From assembly GCA_949320185.1 (NCBI GenBank), contig CASGHK010000003.1:1-47467 (forward strand): a DNA stretch of 47,467 nucleotides, given 5' to 3'. The stretch comes from an uncultured Methanomicrobiales archaeon. Its GTDB lineage: Archaea; Halobacteriota; Methanomicrobia; Methanomicrobiales; Methanospirillaceae. Position numbers and translations under genes: made by a program. The notes under the pieces were generated by a model. That model was not told the DNA's origin and ran no database searches. It was given only the letters and a program-made list of their open reading frames with translations. Of this stretch, positions 32,375-40,643 are shown one piece after another (the first letter of the stretch is position 1; each line of letters begins with the position of its first letter).

Positions 32375-32483
32375 AATAAGGGTGATGATCGGGACCGCTG
32401 GCCACCTCCCCTCCGCGATGCGGGTGGGGGAAAGCAAGGGGGTTTCATCTCCTCTCACGGTGACCCGTCTTCACGGCACGACC

Positions 32484-33362
32484 ATGAAGGCAACGATCAT
32501 CGTTGACAATACGGCGCTGTACGACGGTCCCCTCCACGCCGAGCACGGCTTTGCCGTCTTCATCGAGGCGGAGGGGAGGAAGTTCCTGTTCGACACGGGG
32601 TACTCGGACCTCGTCGTTCGGAATGCCGAGAGGCTGGGCATCGACCTGCTCGACCTCGACGCCATCGTCCTCTCCCACGGGCACAACGACCACACGGGAG
32701 GTCTGTACCACCTCCTCCGCCTCTTTATCGAGGCGAGCATGGAGGGCACAGTGCACCGTCTCCCCCGCCTGGTGGGTCACCCGCTCTGCCTGCAACGCCG
32801 GCCCAAACCGCCCCTCGCAGACATCGGCCCCCTGCTCGATGAGGCAGCGGTACGACGAATACTGCCGGTTGAGTTCAGCGTCGGTCCGCTCTTCCTCACT
32901 CCGAACCTGGTATTTCTTGGCGAGATCGGGCGACGTTTTCTGTTCGAGTCGGTCGACCCTGGGGCGCGACAGATCATAATGCCCGGGGGCCGCGCCGAGC
33001 CCGATCGGCTGCTGGACGACACCTCCCTCGCCTACCGGAGCAGCGAGGGGATCGTGGTGGTGACGGGCTGCGCGCACGCTGGGATCTGCAACACAGTAGA
33101 ACATGCCCGTCGATGCTGCGGGGAGGAACGGGTCGTGGACGTCATCGGCGGCTTGCACCTCCGGGAGGACGGTGAGAAACTCCAGGGTACCTGCGCCTAC
33201 CTCCAGGGGCTCTCCCTTCCCGCGCTCCACGCCTGCCACTGCACCTCGCTCCTCGCGAAGGTGGCGCTGGCGAGAGACGTCCCCCTCGCCGAGACGGGCG
33301 TGGGATTGAGGCTTGCATACGGGGACCGGCAGGGCGGGCCGGACGAGCCCCCGGCCCCCTGA
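32484..33362 (+). CDS. MBL-fold metallohydrolase, COG1237-like
   Basis: 292 residues. Metallo-beta-lactamase fold: GFAVFIEAEGRKFLFDTGYSD, the metal motif SHGHNDHTGG (HxHxDH) near 69-76, the TGCAHAGICNTVEHA stretch and the HACHCTS late His. This branch, with HGHNDHTGG and the GCAHAG..N block, is the COG1237 group; in methanogens it has been linked to the tetrahydromethanopterin pathway (beta-ribofuranosylaminobenzene phosphate-using step), but related proteins with other roles exist. Diverges from the MarR-lon pair across its operator. Confidence 0.78.
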   Translation: MKATIIVDNTALYDGPLHAEHGFAVFIEAEGRKFLFDTGYSDLVVRNAERLGIDLLDLDAIVLSHGHNDHTGGLYHLLRLFIEASMEGTVHRLPRLVGHPLCLQRRPKPPLADIGPLLDEAAVRRILPVEFSVGPLFLTPNLVFLGEIGRRFLFESVDPGARQIIMPGGRAEPDRLLDDTSLAYRSSEGIVVVTGCAHAGICNTVEHARRCCGEERVVDVIGGLHLREDGEKLQGTCAYLQGLSLPALHACHCTSLLAKVALARDVPLAETGVGLRLAYGDRQGGPDEPPAP

Positions 33363-33407
33363 GGGAGCGGAAGCGAGGCGGGACTGGTCTGCCCCGAACG
33401 AGCACTC

Positions 33408-33412
33408 TTTTT
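33408..33412 (+). terminator. T5 run after the MBL gene
   Basis: CTCTTTTTAC 46 bases after the stop at 33362; a short archaeal-type terminator. A TATA-like GTAAATATAC at about 33430-33440 follows and could serve the next gene. The rest of the 200-base gap 33363-33562 holds no recognised gene. Confidence 0.4.
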
Positions 33413-33562
33413 ACAATAAAGCGCATATGAGTAAATATACGTCGATCTCCCGGCGGAACAGGCCTGACCGGGCGCAGGGCCCATGCGGTCGCAGGACCGC
33501 GAACAGGAGCAGCCCCTGTCGGGAGACCGGCCGCAGAGAACACCACGATTGAGAGTGATACC

Positions 33563-33922
33563 ATGAAGCTCGCAATTGCACAGGAAGGATCCGCAGTCTC
33601 CGCGCACTTCGGCCACTGCGAGGCGTACGCGGTCTACAGCATCGAGAACAGCACCGCCGTGCGCGAGGAAGACCTCGCGAATCCCGGCCACCAGCCGGGC
33701 TTCCTCCCCGTCTATCTGGGCGAGCACGGCATAGACGTCGTGATCGCCGGCGGCATGGGCCCGCGGGCGGTCGAGCTCTTCTGCCAGAACGGCATCGAGG
33801 TCGTCCTCGGCGTCGCCGGGCCCCAGGACGAGGTTGCCCGCTCGTACGCCGCGGGGACGCTCGAGGGCGGTCCTGGCGTCTGCAACCACAGCCAGTGCAG
33901 CGGCGACTGCGAATCGCACTGA
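33563..33922 (+). CDS. NifX/NifB-like small Fe-Mo cofactor family protein
   Basis: 119 residues of the dinitrogenase iron-molybdenum cofactor domain: MKLAIAQEGSAVSAHFGHCEAYAVY, LGEHGIDVVIAGGMGPRAVELF, GIEVVLGVAGPQDEVARSYAAGTL, and a Cys/His-rich tail CNHSQCSGDCESH that could bind a cluster. In methanogens these free-standing small proteins are probably Fe-S or cofactor carriers, not necessarily for nitrogenase. It precedes the Mrp-type ATPase in the same direction, a common pairing. No ribosome site is obvious; the start is set by the conserved N-terminus. Confidence 0.88.
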   Translation: MKLAIAQEGSAVSAHFGHCEAYAVYSIENSTAVREEDLANPGHQPGFLPVYLGEHGIDVVIAGGMGPRAVELFCQNGIEVVLGVAGPQDEVARSYAAGTLEGGPGVCNHSQCSGDCESH

Positions 33923-34059
33923 CGAGAACTCGAGAACGACCGGCCGGGAATGAACAGACCGACGGGTCATTTCGCCATGCAATCGGTGCGATGGGATCCA
34001 CCGATCGGCCGACCGGTCACCTGCAGAGACGACGAGACAAACCAGAAGAGTACGAGATC

Positions 34060-34929
34060 ATGACCGAACAGGCAACAGACACCCACGAGACCCGAGCAGA
34101 GACAGAAGAGAACGACCAGCACGCCCCCGCATCGGCGCAGAAAGGGCTTTTGCCCCGCGTGGGAATGGACGTCAGGCACGTGATCCTGGTCCTGAGCGGA
34201 AAGGGGGGTGTCGGCAAGTCCACCGTCTCGGTGAACCTCGCCTATGCCCTCGCCAACCACGGAAAGAGGGTCGGGCTCCTCGACCTCGACCTTCACGGCC
34301 CGAGTATCCCCAAAATGCTGGGCCTGGAGGGGCAGGTGCCCGCCGTCATCGGTAACGCCCTCCAGCCCGTGCAGGTGACCGGCACCCTCTCGGTGATGTC
34401 GATGGCCTTCCTCATCGCGGACCCCTCCGACCCGATCATCTGGCGCGGCCCGATGAAGATCGGGGCGATCCGGCAGCTGCTGGGCGAGGTGAACTGGGGC
34501 TCACTCGACTACCTGGTGGTCGACCTGCCGCCGGGCACCGGGGACGAGGCACTGACCATCGCTCAGGCGGCCCCGAACATCCGGGGTGCGGTGATCGTGA
34601 CCACCCCCCAGGAGGTAGCCGTCCTGGACGCAGTCAAAGCGATCCGCTTCATCGAGAAGCAGGGGATGCCCGTACTCGGGGTCATCGAGAACATGAGTGG
34701 GATGGTCTGCCCCCACTGCGGCGAGATGGTCGACCTCTTCGGCCGCGGTGGGGGAGAGGCGGCGGCAGCGGAGTTCGGGGTGCCGTACCTGGGGGCGATC
34801 CCGCTCGACCCCGAGATGATGAAGGCCGGCGACGAGGGGCGGCCTTTTATCCTGCGGCACTCCAAGAGCCCCACCTGGAAGGCGATCGACACCGTGATGG
34901 AGAATCTGGTCGACCGGGTCGAGTCCTGA
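34060..34929 (+). CDS. Mrp/NBP35 family Fe-S cluster carrier ATPase
   Basis: 289 residues. A 35-residue acidic leader is followed by a deviant Walker A, GKGGVGKST at 47-55, LLDLDLHGPSIPKMLG, the DLPPGTGDE Walker B region, and the cluster-binding Cys pair CPHC in GMVCPHCGEM. It transfers Fe-S clusters to target proteins as a homodimer in the cytoplasm. It sits 137 bases after the NifX-like gene, with which it likely cooperates. The upstream frame is open, but the ATG at 34060 after AGAAGAG is preferred. Confidence 0.9.
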   Translation: MTEQATDTHETRAETEENDQHAPASAQKGLLPRVGMDVRHVILVLSGKGGVGKSTVSVNLAYALANHGKRVGLLDLDLHGPSIPKMLGLEGQVPAVIGNALQPVQVTGTLSVMSMAFLIADPSDPIIWRGPMKIGAIRQLLGEVNWGSLDYLVVDLPPGTGDEALTIAQAAPNIRGAVIVTTPQEVAVLDAVKAIRFIEKQGMPVLGVIENMSGMVCPHCGEMVDLFGRGGGEAAAAEFGVPYLGAIPLDPEMMKAGDEGRPFILRHSKSPTWKAIDTVMENLVDRVES

Positions 34930-35005
34930 ACCGGACTGGCCTCACCCCGTCCCCTGCCGAGAATCCCGAAGGGCGGGAGGGAGGAATATTTACACGCCTG
35001 CACAC

Positions 35006-35015
35006 AATATAAAAA
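35006..35015 (+). promoter_or_regulatory. TATA box upstream of the membrane histidine kinase
   Basis: AATATAAAAA in an AT-rich patch, about 95 bases before the ATG at 35108, so the transcript would have a leader of roughly 70 bases. Confidence 0.5.
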
Positions 35016-35107
35016 ACAATCGGCATGGATGTCCTCCCGGGGCTGGTTGCTCGACAGGGCAATCCGGGACCAGGGTCGTCCTGCGGCGGAAGGGGTGAGA
35101 GGAGACG

Positions 35108-36163
35108 ATGGGAACGGCGTGGTCACCGTTGGCCGACCAGGGGAGCGCGCACCAGTCCCTCGCCCTGGCCCTTCTTATTGCAGCCGGGATCGCTCTGGAA
35201 CTGGTGGTCCACGCCTACCTTGGCATCTCGGTCGTCTACACCCATTTCTTCTACCTGATCGTCGCGATCGGGGGCCTGGTGCTGGGCCGCCGGGCGGTGC
35301 TGCTCGCCCTCTTCTTCGGTGGGCTCCACCTGGGGGTGACGATCTGGCTGACCGGTAACTTCGTCCTCGAATCCCTCCTCAGGGCTGCGATGCTCTGCGT
35401 CGTCGCCCTGGTGATCGGCACGGTGGTGGACGAGATGACGCGGTACCGCCGCGAGATCGAAGAGCAGAACACCCGGCTCCAGGCATCGGAGCGGGCGTTC
35501 CAGACCGCGAACCGGAAGCTGAACCTCCTCTCCAGCATCACCCGGCACGACATCATGAACCAGCTGACGGCGCTCATGGGCCGGGTCGACCTCCTCGCCG
35601 ACGAGGACTGCAGCGAGCGGGTGCGCGAGGAGCTCGAGCAGGAGCGGTCGTCCATCAATACGATCCGGCGCCTGATCGAGTTCACCCGGGACTACCAGGA
35701 GATCGGCGTGCACGCCCCGCAATGGCAGCGGGTGGACGCCTTTCATACCAGCACCGGGAAGCAGGAGGTTCTTGGGGGGATCCGGCTCTCGCTCGAACTG
35801 GACGACCTCGAGGTCTGGGCCGACCCCATGCTCGAGCGGATCTCCGACAACCTGGTCGACAACTCGGTCCGTCACGGGGGTCATGTGACCGAGATCCGGA
35901 TCTCGTACCGTGCCGATGGCGATGATATCACGATCGTCTACGAGGACGACGGCGTTGGGGTGCCGCCGGGGGAGAAGGAGCGGATCTTCGAGAAGGGGGT
36001 CGGTGCCAACACCGGGTTCGGCCTCTTTCTCTCGCGAGAGATCCTTGCCATCACGGGGCTCACGATCCGGGAGACGGGCGTGCACGGGCAGGGAGCCCGG
36101 TTCGAGATCCGGGTCCCTTCCGGCCTGTACCGGTTCGATGAGGGAGACCTAACGGCAGCATAA
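35108..36163 (+). CDS. membrane sensor histidine kinase (methanogen type, short)
   Basis: 351 residues. Three or four membrane helices in 1-105 (ALALLIAAGIALELVVHAYL, FFYLIVAIGGLVLG, AVLLALFFGGLHLGVTIWL, AMLCVVALVIGTVV), a short coiled coil, then the H-box LLSSITRHDIMNQLTAL with His147 and an HATPase domain: DNLVDNSVRHGG (N box), EDDGVGVP (G1), FGLFLSREI (G2). There is no extracellular sensor domain, so the signal may come from the membrane or the lipoprotein encoded 75 bases downstream. The GAGGAGA ribosome site supports the start. Confidence 0.88.
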   Translation: MGTAWSPLADQGSAHQSLALALLIAAGIALELVVHAYLGISVVYTHFFYLIVAIGGLVLGRRAVLLALFFGGLHLGVTIWLTGNFVLESLLRAAMLCVVALVIGTVVDEMTRYRREIEEQNTRLQASERAFQTANRKLNLLSSITRHDIMNQLTALMGRVDLLADEDCSERVREELEQERSSINTIRRLIEFTRDYQEIGVHAPQWQRVDAFHTSTGKQEVLGGIRLSLELDDLEVWADPMLERISDNLVDNSVRHGGHVTEIRISYRADGDDITIVYEDDGVGVPPGEKERIFEKGVGANTGFGLFLSREILAITGLTIRETGVHGQGARFEIRVPSGLYRFDEGDLTAA

Positions 36164-36220
36164 CTGCCCCTGGTAGCGACGAGGGGTCGATGTCAGGGCC
36201 CCGCAACCCTTTTCCCCGTC

Positions 36221-36237
36221 CTGGAGAGACCCTCCAG
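36221..36237 (+). promoter_or_regulatory. hairpin covering the ribosome site of the triple-Cache lipoprotein
   Basis: CTGGAG-AGACC-CTCCAG, 6-base arms, ends one base before the ATG at 36239. The GGAG in its left arm is the best ribosome site and would be paired in the stem. May lower or regulate translation. Confidence 0.4.
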
Positions 36238-36238
36238 C

Positions 36239-37657
36239 ATGGTCCCGCGACTCCTCCCCCCCCTCGCCGCCCCCGTCCTGCTGGCGGCCCTTCTGCTCGC
36301 ATGCGGCTGTCTCGGGGGATCGACCCCATCGCCCGGAGGAACGGCGAACGTCACGCCCACCCTCTCGACCCCTGCAGGCACCACGACCACGCTCCCGGAC
36401 CAGATGGCGCTGGTCGCCCGGGCGGCATCGTTCGCCCGCGAACACGGGAGGGAGGAGGCAATCGATGCGTTTCTCGATCCCGCCGGGCTGTTTTCGACCG
36501 GAGGAGTGGCGGTCTATGCCCGGGACTACAACGGAAGCGTCCTCGCATCCGCCCCAGGAGCGAGTTCGGGCGGGACGTCCGGCCTGGAGGCGACCGACGC
36601 CTTCGGCGTCCCCTTCGTCCATAACATGGGCGAGACCGCCCGGTACGGGGCCGGACTCGTGAGCCACGCGTCCCCGAACCAGAACGGCACGGTCGAGCCA
36701 GCGATCGAGGCGGTTGAAGATGTCGACGGCACGTACTACGTGGGGGCAGGTGTCTTCGCCTCCGGTGCCGGCCTGTACACGCCGGCGGTGCCGAACGCCA
36801 CCGGAGAGCAGCCGGACGTGGACGTCCTTGAAGCGTTCGTCCTCAAGGCGGTGGCGGTGGCCCGAGAGCGCGGCAGAGAGGCGGCTCTCGAGGCGTTCGA
36901 CGACCCCGCAGGAGCCTTCTCTCGTGGGCCGCTCACCGTCACAGCCCTCGACTTCAACGGGACGGTCCTTGCCGGTGCGTCCCTGGCTCCCGGGGCAACC
37001 CGGCCCGGGACCAACCTGCTCAACTACCACGACCCCGACGGTGTCGCCGTCGTCCGTGGGATGCGTGACCTCGCGAGGAGCGGGGGCGGACTCCTCTACT
37101 CAGTGGCCCCCATCAGCGTGATGGGGCGCGAGGTCATGGTGCCGAGGATCAACTACGCAGCACCGGTGGACGGCGACGTCTGGCTCTGCGCCGGGATCGT
37201 CGACCCGGCATACGCCGGGGCCGCCAGAGGGGATCTGTCCGCGCTGCCGGTGCGGAACGAGACCCGCACCCGGCTCTTCGACCTGGTGAACCGGGCGGTC
37301 GGTTATGCCCGGGAACACGGGAAGGAGGGGACGCTCGAGGCGATCAACGACCCCGCCGGGCCGTTCGTGGAGGGCGACCTCTTCGTCTGGGCCGAGTCGA
37401 CCGACGGGACGATACTCGCCGACCCGTTCTGGAAGTCCGCACTCGGACAGAACTTCATAAACTACACCGACCTCTACGGCCTGGAAACGACCCGGACCGG
37501 GATAGCCGCAATGCAGAACGGGACCGGGTTCTCGCACGCCCTCTTCCCCGATACCGCGGCGAACGGCACCGCCTGGGTGCCGAAGCTGGTCTACCAGGCG
37601 CCGGTCGATGAGGGATGGTGGATAGGGAGCGGGATCTACGGCGTCGAGGTACGGTAG
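36239..37657 (+). CDS. lipoprotein with three tandem Cache domains
   Basis: 472 residues. Signal sequence ending LLACGC with Cys22 or Cys24 as the lipid anchor, a Thr/Pro linker, then three copies of a 120-130-residue Cache-type ligand domain at about 56-178, 197-323 and 347-470. Each copy has the same frame: a helix (NRAVGYAREHGKEG), DPAGPF, a strand VYARDYNG / VTALDFNG / VWAESTDG, then the late WWIGSGIY / VWLCAGIV / YYVGAGVF. Cache domains bind small ligands for chemoreceptors and kinases. It follows the kinase by 75 bases and probably senses an external ligand for it; this pairing is inferred. Confidence 0.82.
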   Translation: MVPRLLPPLAAPVLLAALLLACGCLGGSTPSPGGTANVTPTLSTPAGTTTTLPDQMALVARAASFAREHGREEAIDAFLDPAGLFSTGGVAVYARDYNGSVLASAPGASSGGTSGLEATDAFGVPFVHNMGETARYGAGLVSHASPNQNGTVEPAIEAVEDVDGTYYVGAGVFASGAGLYTPAVPNATGEQPDVDVLEAFVLKAVAVARERGREAALEAFDDPAGAFSRGPLTVTALDFNGTVLAGASLAPGATRPGTNLLNYHDPDGVAVVRGMRDLARSGGGLLYSVAPISVMGREVMVPRINYAAPVDGDVWLCAGIVDPAYAGAARGDLSALPVRNETRTRLFDLVNRAVGYAREHGKEGTLEAINDPAGPFVEGDLFVWAESTDGTILADPFWKSALGQNFINYTDLYGLETTRTGIAAMQNGTGFSHALFPDTAANGTAWVPKLVYQAPVDEGWWIGSGIYGVEVR

Positions 37658-37835
37658 CGAGAGCGGCACCTGTGCCGAAGGGGAGATGCGTCAACGGTAT
37701 GAGGCCCATGGACCGCAGGGTTTCGGCAGCCCTGGAAGACCCCTCTTCAGCGGCGGACGTGCTCGGGACGCGTGACAGGGTGCGAACCGGACAGGACCGC
37801 CAGGTTCATTCCCCTGCCGGGACCATCAGGAGACG

Positions 37836-38498
37836 ATGACGACGATCACAACCGAGGAGCGGCGGTGCATCCTCTGCGGAGAGGCGTCCTCCCAGGGGAT
37901 CGTGGTCGATGCGGACCGCTCAGGTTCAGCCGACCTCGACCTCCGCCCGCCGCCGGACCAGCGGGACACGATCGTGCACTGGGTCCAGGAGTGCCCGCAC
38001 TGTGGCTACTGCGCCCCGGCGATCGACGAGCACGTGGCGGGAGCCGACGAGACGGCGAAGTCGCCCGCCTACCGGGCCCTCCGGTCGGAGAGTGAGGCCC
38101 CGCCGCTCGTGGTCCGCCTCCTCTGCGCCTCGACGATGCTCCTCCATGCGGACCGCCTCGTTGAGGCAACCGAGACGGCGCTCTGGGCCGCCTGGGCCGC
38201 CGACGACGCCGGCGCCGGGGAGGACGCGAGGCGGGCCCGCCGCCGGACCCTCGACCTCCTGGATGAGCTCCGGGGTCGGAAAGAGCACTACATCGCGGAC
38301 GAGAACGCCGAAACCCTGGTGATGGTCGACATCGCACGGCGTGCGGGGGAGTTCGAACGCGCCGACCGTCTCCTCGACGCGCTCTCGGCGGTCGACGACC
38401 CGCGCTTCTCGGCGCTCGTCGCCTTCCAGCGAAGCAAGGTTGCGGCGAACGACACCGGGCGGTACACGATCGCCGAGGCGTCCGGGGCAGGGCCGTGA
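37836..38498 (+). CDS. DUF2225-like zinc-ribbon/helical repeat protein
   Basis: 220 residues. N-terminal ribbon with CILCGE (about 11-16) and CPHCGYC (about 53-59) gives two Cys pairs for zinc; then a TPR-like helical region (VRLLCASTMLLHADRLVEATETALWAAWAA; VMVDIARRAGEFERADRLLDAL). The organisation matches DUF2225, of unknown function. Its last codon overlaps the next gene by a GTGA, so the two are coupled. No membrane segment. Confidence 0.72.
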   Translation: MTTITTEERRCILCGEASSQGIVVDADRSGSADLDLRPPPDQRDTIVHWVQECPHCGYCAPAIDEHVAGADETAKSPAYRALRSESEAPPLVVRLLCASTMLLHADRLVEATETALWAAWAADDAGAGEDARRARRRTLDLLDELRGRKEHYIADENAETLVMVDIARRAGEFERADRLLDALSAVDDPRFSALVAFQRSKVAANDTGRYTIAEASGAGP

Positions 38499-38824
38499 CG
38501 GAAGGGCAGGGCCGGGAGGACCGACGGGTACGGATCGTCGACGTGGTCGGCACGGAGGGGCTCTCGGAGAAGGACGGGCTGCGGCTCTACGACCTGCTCC
38601 ACACGGCCCTCCTGGAGGGCGGGACGGTCGAGCTCGACTTCGGAGAGGTGAAGGAGCTCTCGGAGCCGTTCCTGGAAGCCGCGATCGGCCGACTCCTCCT
38701 CGACATCCAGTACGAGGACCTCCTCCGCCGCCTCGTCGTCTGCAACGTCACCGTCCGGCACCTCCAGGGGGTCCGATGGGTGCTGGAGCACGCACGCGAC
38801 GAGGGTCCTCCCGTAACCTTCTAG
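38495..38824 (+). CDS. STAS-like DUF4325 protein
   Basis: 109 residues, GTG start. Core VELDFGEVKELSEPFLEAAIGRLLL resembles the STAS-like DUF4325 fold, with a later helix VRWVLEHARDE. In other families this domain is a switch or protein-interaction partner, often with a kinase; none is adjacent. Overlaps the zinc-ribbon gene by 4 bases. Confidence 0.65.
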   Translation: MTEGQGREDRRVRIVDVVGTEGLSEKDGLRLYDLLHTALLEGGTVELDFGEVKELSEPFLEAAIGRLLLDIQYEDLLRRLVVCNVTVRHLQGVRWVLEHARDEGPPVTF

Positions 38825-38853
38825 GCGGCGGACAACAGAGCCTGTAATCAGCC

Positions 38854-39237
38854 ATGATCCCGGTTGCTTTCACCATCACTCCCTCCGGAACCGTCGGCAG
38901 GCTCGAGATCGACGGCGTGCTCTTCGAGGGCTACGCGGACGCCGTCTACGACGAGGCCCCCTCCGAGATCGCGGAGGGCGGACCGCACCTGGTCGTCGGG
39001 CTCCCGGTCGAGCGTTTCACTCCGGACGCGAGAGGGCTCGTCCTCTGGATCGGGAACGAGCAGTTCCGTGTCGACCTCGGGACGCGACGGGCACCCCGGG
39101 GCGGCACCGTCGAGGGTGACGGAGAACAGAAGACCGGGAGGCTCCCGGTGATGGTCGTCGTCAGGGCGGGTGACCGGGAGTTCGCGGGCCGACTGGTTGC
39201 CCCGGGCGACGACCCCACCGCCGGCTGGGACGAGTAG
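38854..39237 (+). CDS. hypothetical protein
   Basis: 127 residues, beta-rich (VAFTITPSGTVGRLEIDGVLFEGYADAVYDE; GLVLWIGNEQFRVDLG; LPVMVVVRAGDREFAGRLV) without known motifs. No signal peptide or membrane helix. It follows the STAS-like gene by 29 bases and precedes the methyltransferase fusion by 44, so it probably belongs to the same unit. Confidence 0.5.
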   Translation: MIPVAFTITPSGTVGRLEIDGVLFEGYADAVYDEAPSEIAEGGPHLVVGLPVERFTPDARGLVLWIGNEQFRVDLGTRRAPRGGTVEGDGEQKTGRLPVMVVVRAGDREFAGRLVAPGDDPTAGWDE

Positions 39238-39281
39238 GCGCGGGCCCGAACCTTTCTCAGCTCACCGGTGGACCCTTTTAC

Positions 39282-40643
39282 ATGGACGAGCAGAGCGTCC
39301 CGGCCGGGTTCGGTGACGTGGACCGATCGGGAGCCAGCGCCGATCTGGTTGCCTACCTCCGGTTCGTGAACCACCTTTCCCAGGTGCGGGGGGTCAAGGA
39401 GCGGAGCAGGAGAGCGCTCGGGCTTCGGTCGGGTGATCGGGTGCTCGATGCCGGCACCGGGCTCGGACTTGATGCCGGCCTGATCGGGCTGGAGGTCGGC
39501 CCGACCGGGCTCGTGCTCGGTGTCGATGCGAGCCGGGATATGATCCGAGCCGCCTGTGCGGCGAAGGACGCGGGGCTCGGACAGGTCGGGTTCGCGCTCG
39601 GGGACGCGGTCGCGCTCCCGTGTCCCGATGGCGCGTTCGACGCGGTCCACGCCGAACGCCTCCTCCAGGTCCACCGCGAGCCCGCCCGCGTCGTTGCCGA
39701 GCTTGCCCGCGTGCTTCGACCGGGTGGGCGGCTCGTCTCAGTCGAACCCGACTGGGGCACCATGGCGATCGACCCCGGTGCGCCGGACGTGGTCCGCCGC
39801 CTCGTCCGGTATTGCGCGGGGGCGTTTCCCGACGGGTGGACGGGGCGCACGCTCGGTCGGCGCCTTCGGGCGGCGGGGCTCGTCGATATCCAGGTCGAGC
39901 CCGAGGTGGTCGTCCTGACCGACCTCTCGCTCGCGCTGAAGGTGATGAACCTTGGACCTTTCATCGACGAGGCGGCGGCATCGGGGGCGATCTCCGGGGA
40001 GGAGCGACAGGTGTTGCTCGCGGACCTCGCCGATGCCGACCGGGAGGGGGACTTCTTCTTCGCGATGACCACCTTCAGGGCGATCGGCGGTCGGCCGGAG
40101 GCGCCGCCTTCCGCCGGGATGGGCGGCCCGACAGGGAAAGGGGTCGCTCGGTCCGACCGTGGAAGCCCTCTCGCTCCCGATCAGCTCGTCCTCGACCTGC
40201 TCGACCACCTCTCACGGATCGTGGCGCTCGGGGCCGCGATCGAGCGCGAGCCGGTCGAGATCGACGGCTGTCGCCTCTCTGCCTCCGAGCTCCACCTCGT
40301 GGACAGCGCCAGCCGGTACGCCGGGATGGGGCTCTCGGGCCATGCGGCCCGGCTCGGCGTCACCAGGGGGGCGGTCACCCAGATGGTCCGTCGGCTTGAG
40401 GAGAAGGGCTGCCTGGTCCGGGTATCCGATCCCGGGGACCGCCGGGGCGCTCGGCTGGCCCTGACCGGGACCGGGAGGCGGGCAGCCGCCTGGCACGTAG
40501 CACTCCACGCCCGGATCGAGGATGAGGTGAGAGGGGTGCTCGTCGCGATGGAGGACGACGAGCGCGAACGGTTGCTGGCATTCTTCAGCCGCTTCGAAAC
40601 GATGCTTGCGCGGTCGATTGCCGAACGCGATGAAATGAAATAG
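39282..40643 (+). CDS. class I SAM methyltransferase fused to a C-terminal MarR domain
   Basis: 453 residues. Residues 30-265: methyltransferase of the UbiE/COQ5-like group with motif I VLDAGTGLGLDA at 54-65, VDASRDMI, LGDAVALPCPDGAFDAVHAE, and LRPGGRLVSVEPDWG. Residues about 296-445: MarR domain with winged helix SASELHLVDSASRYAGMGLS ... GVTRGAVTQMVRRLEEKGCL and the wing DPGDRRGARLALT. The domain order is the reverse of the fusion at 26463-27701, and the two methyltransferases differ, so they are separate fusions. A near-perfect palindrome begins at its stop codon, before a GNAT gene. The substrate is unknown. Confidence 0.85.
   Translation: MDEQSVPAGFGDVDRSGASADLVAYLRFVNHLSQVRGVKERSRRALGLRSGDRVLDAGTGLGLDAGLIGLEVGPTGLVLGVDASRDMIRAACAAKDAGLGQVGFALGDAVALPCPDGAFDAVHAERLLQVHREPARVVAELARVLRPGGRLVSVEPDWGTMAIDPGAPDVVRRLVRYCAGAFPDGWTGRTLGRRLRAAGLVDIQVEPEVVVLTDLSLALKVMNLGPFIDEAAASGAISGEERQVLLADLADADREGDFFFAMTTFRAIGGRPEAPPSAGMGGPTGKGVARSDRGSPLAPDQLVLDLLDHLSRIVALGAAIEREPVEIDGCRLSASELHLVDSASRYAGMGLSGHAARLGVTRGAVTQMVRRLEEKGCLVRVSDPGDRRGARLALTGTGRRAAAWHVALHARIEDEVRGVLVAMEDDERERLLAFFSRFETMLARSIAERDEMK

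Noticed and set aside
33427-33552. 41-residue frame with two Cys before the NifX-like gene
   Set aside because: Arg-rich, no ribosome site, and its beginning overlaps the likely TATA of the next gene.
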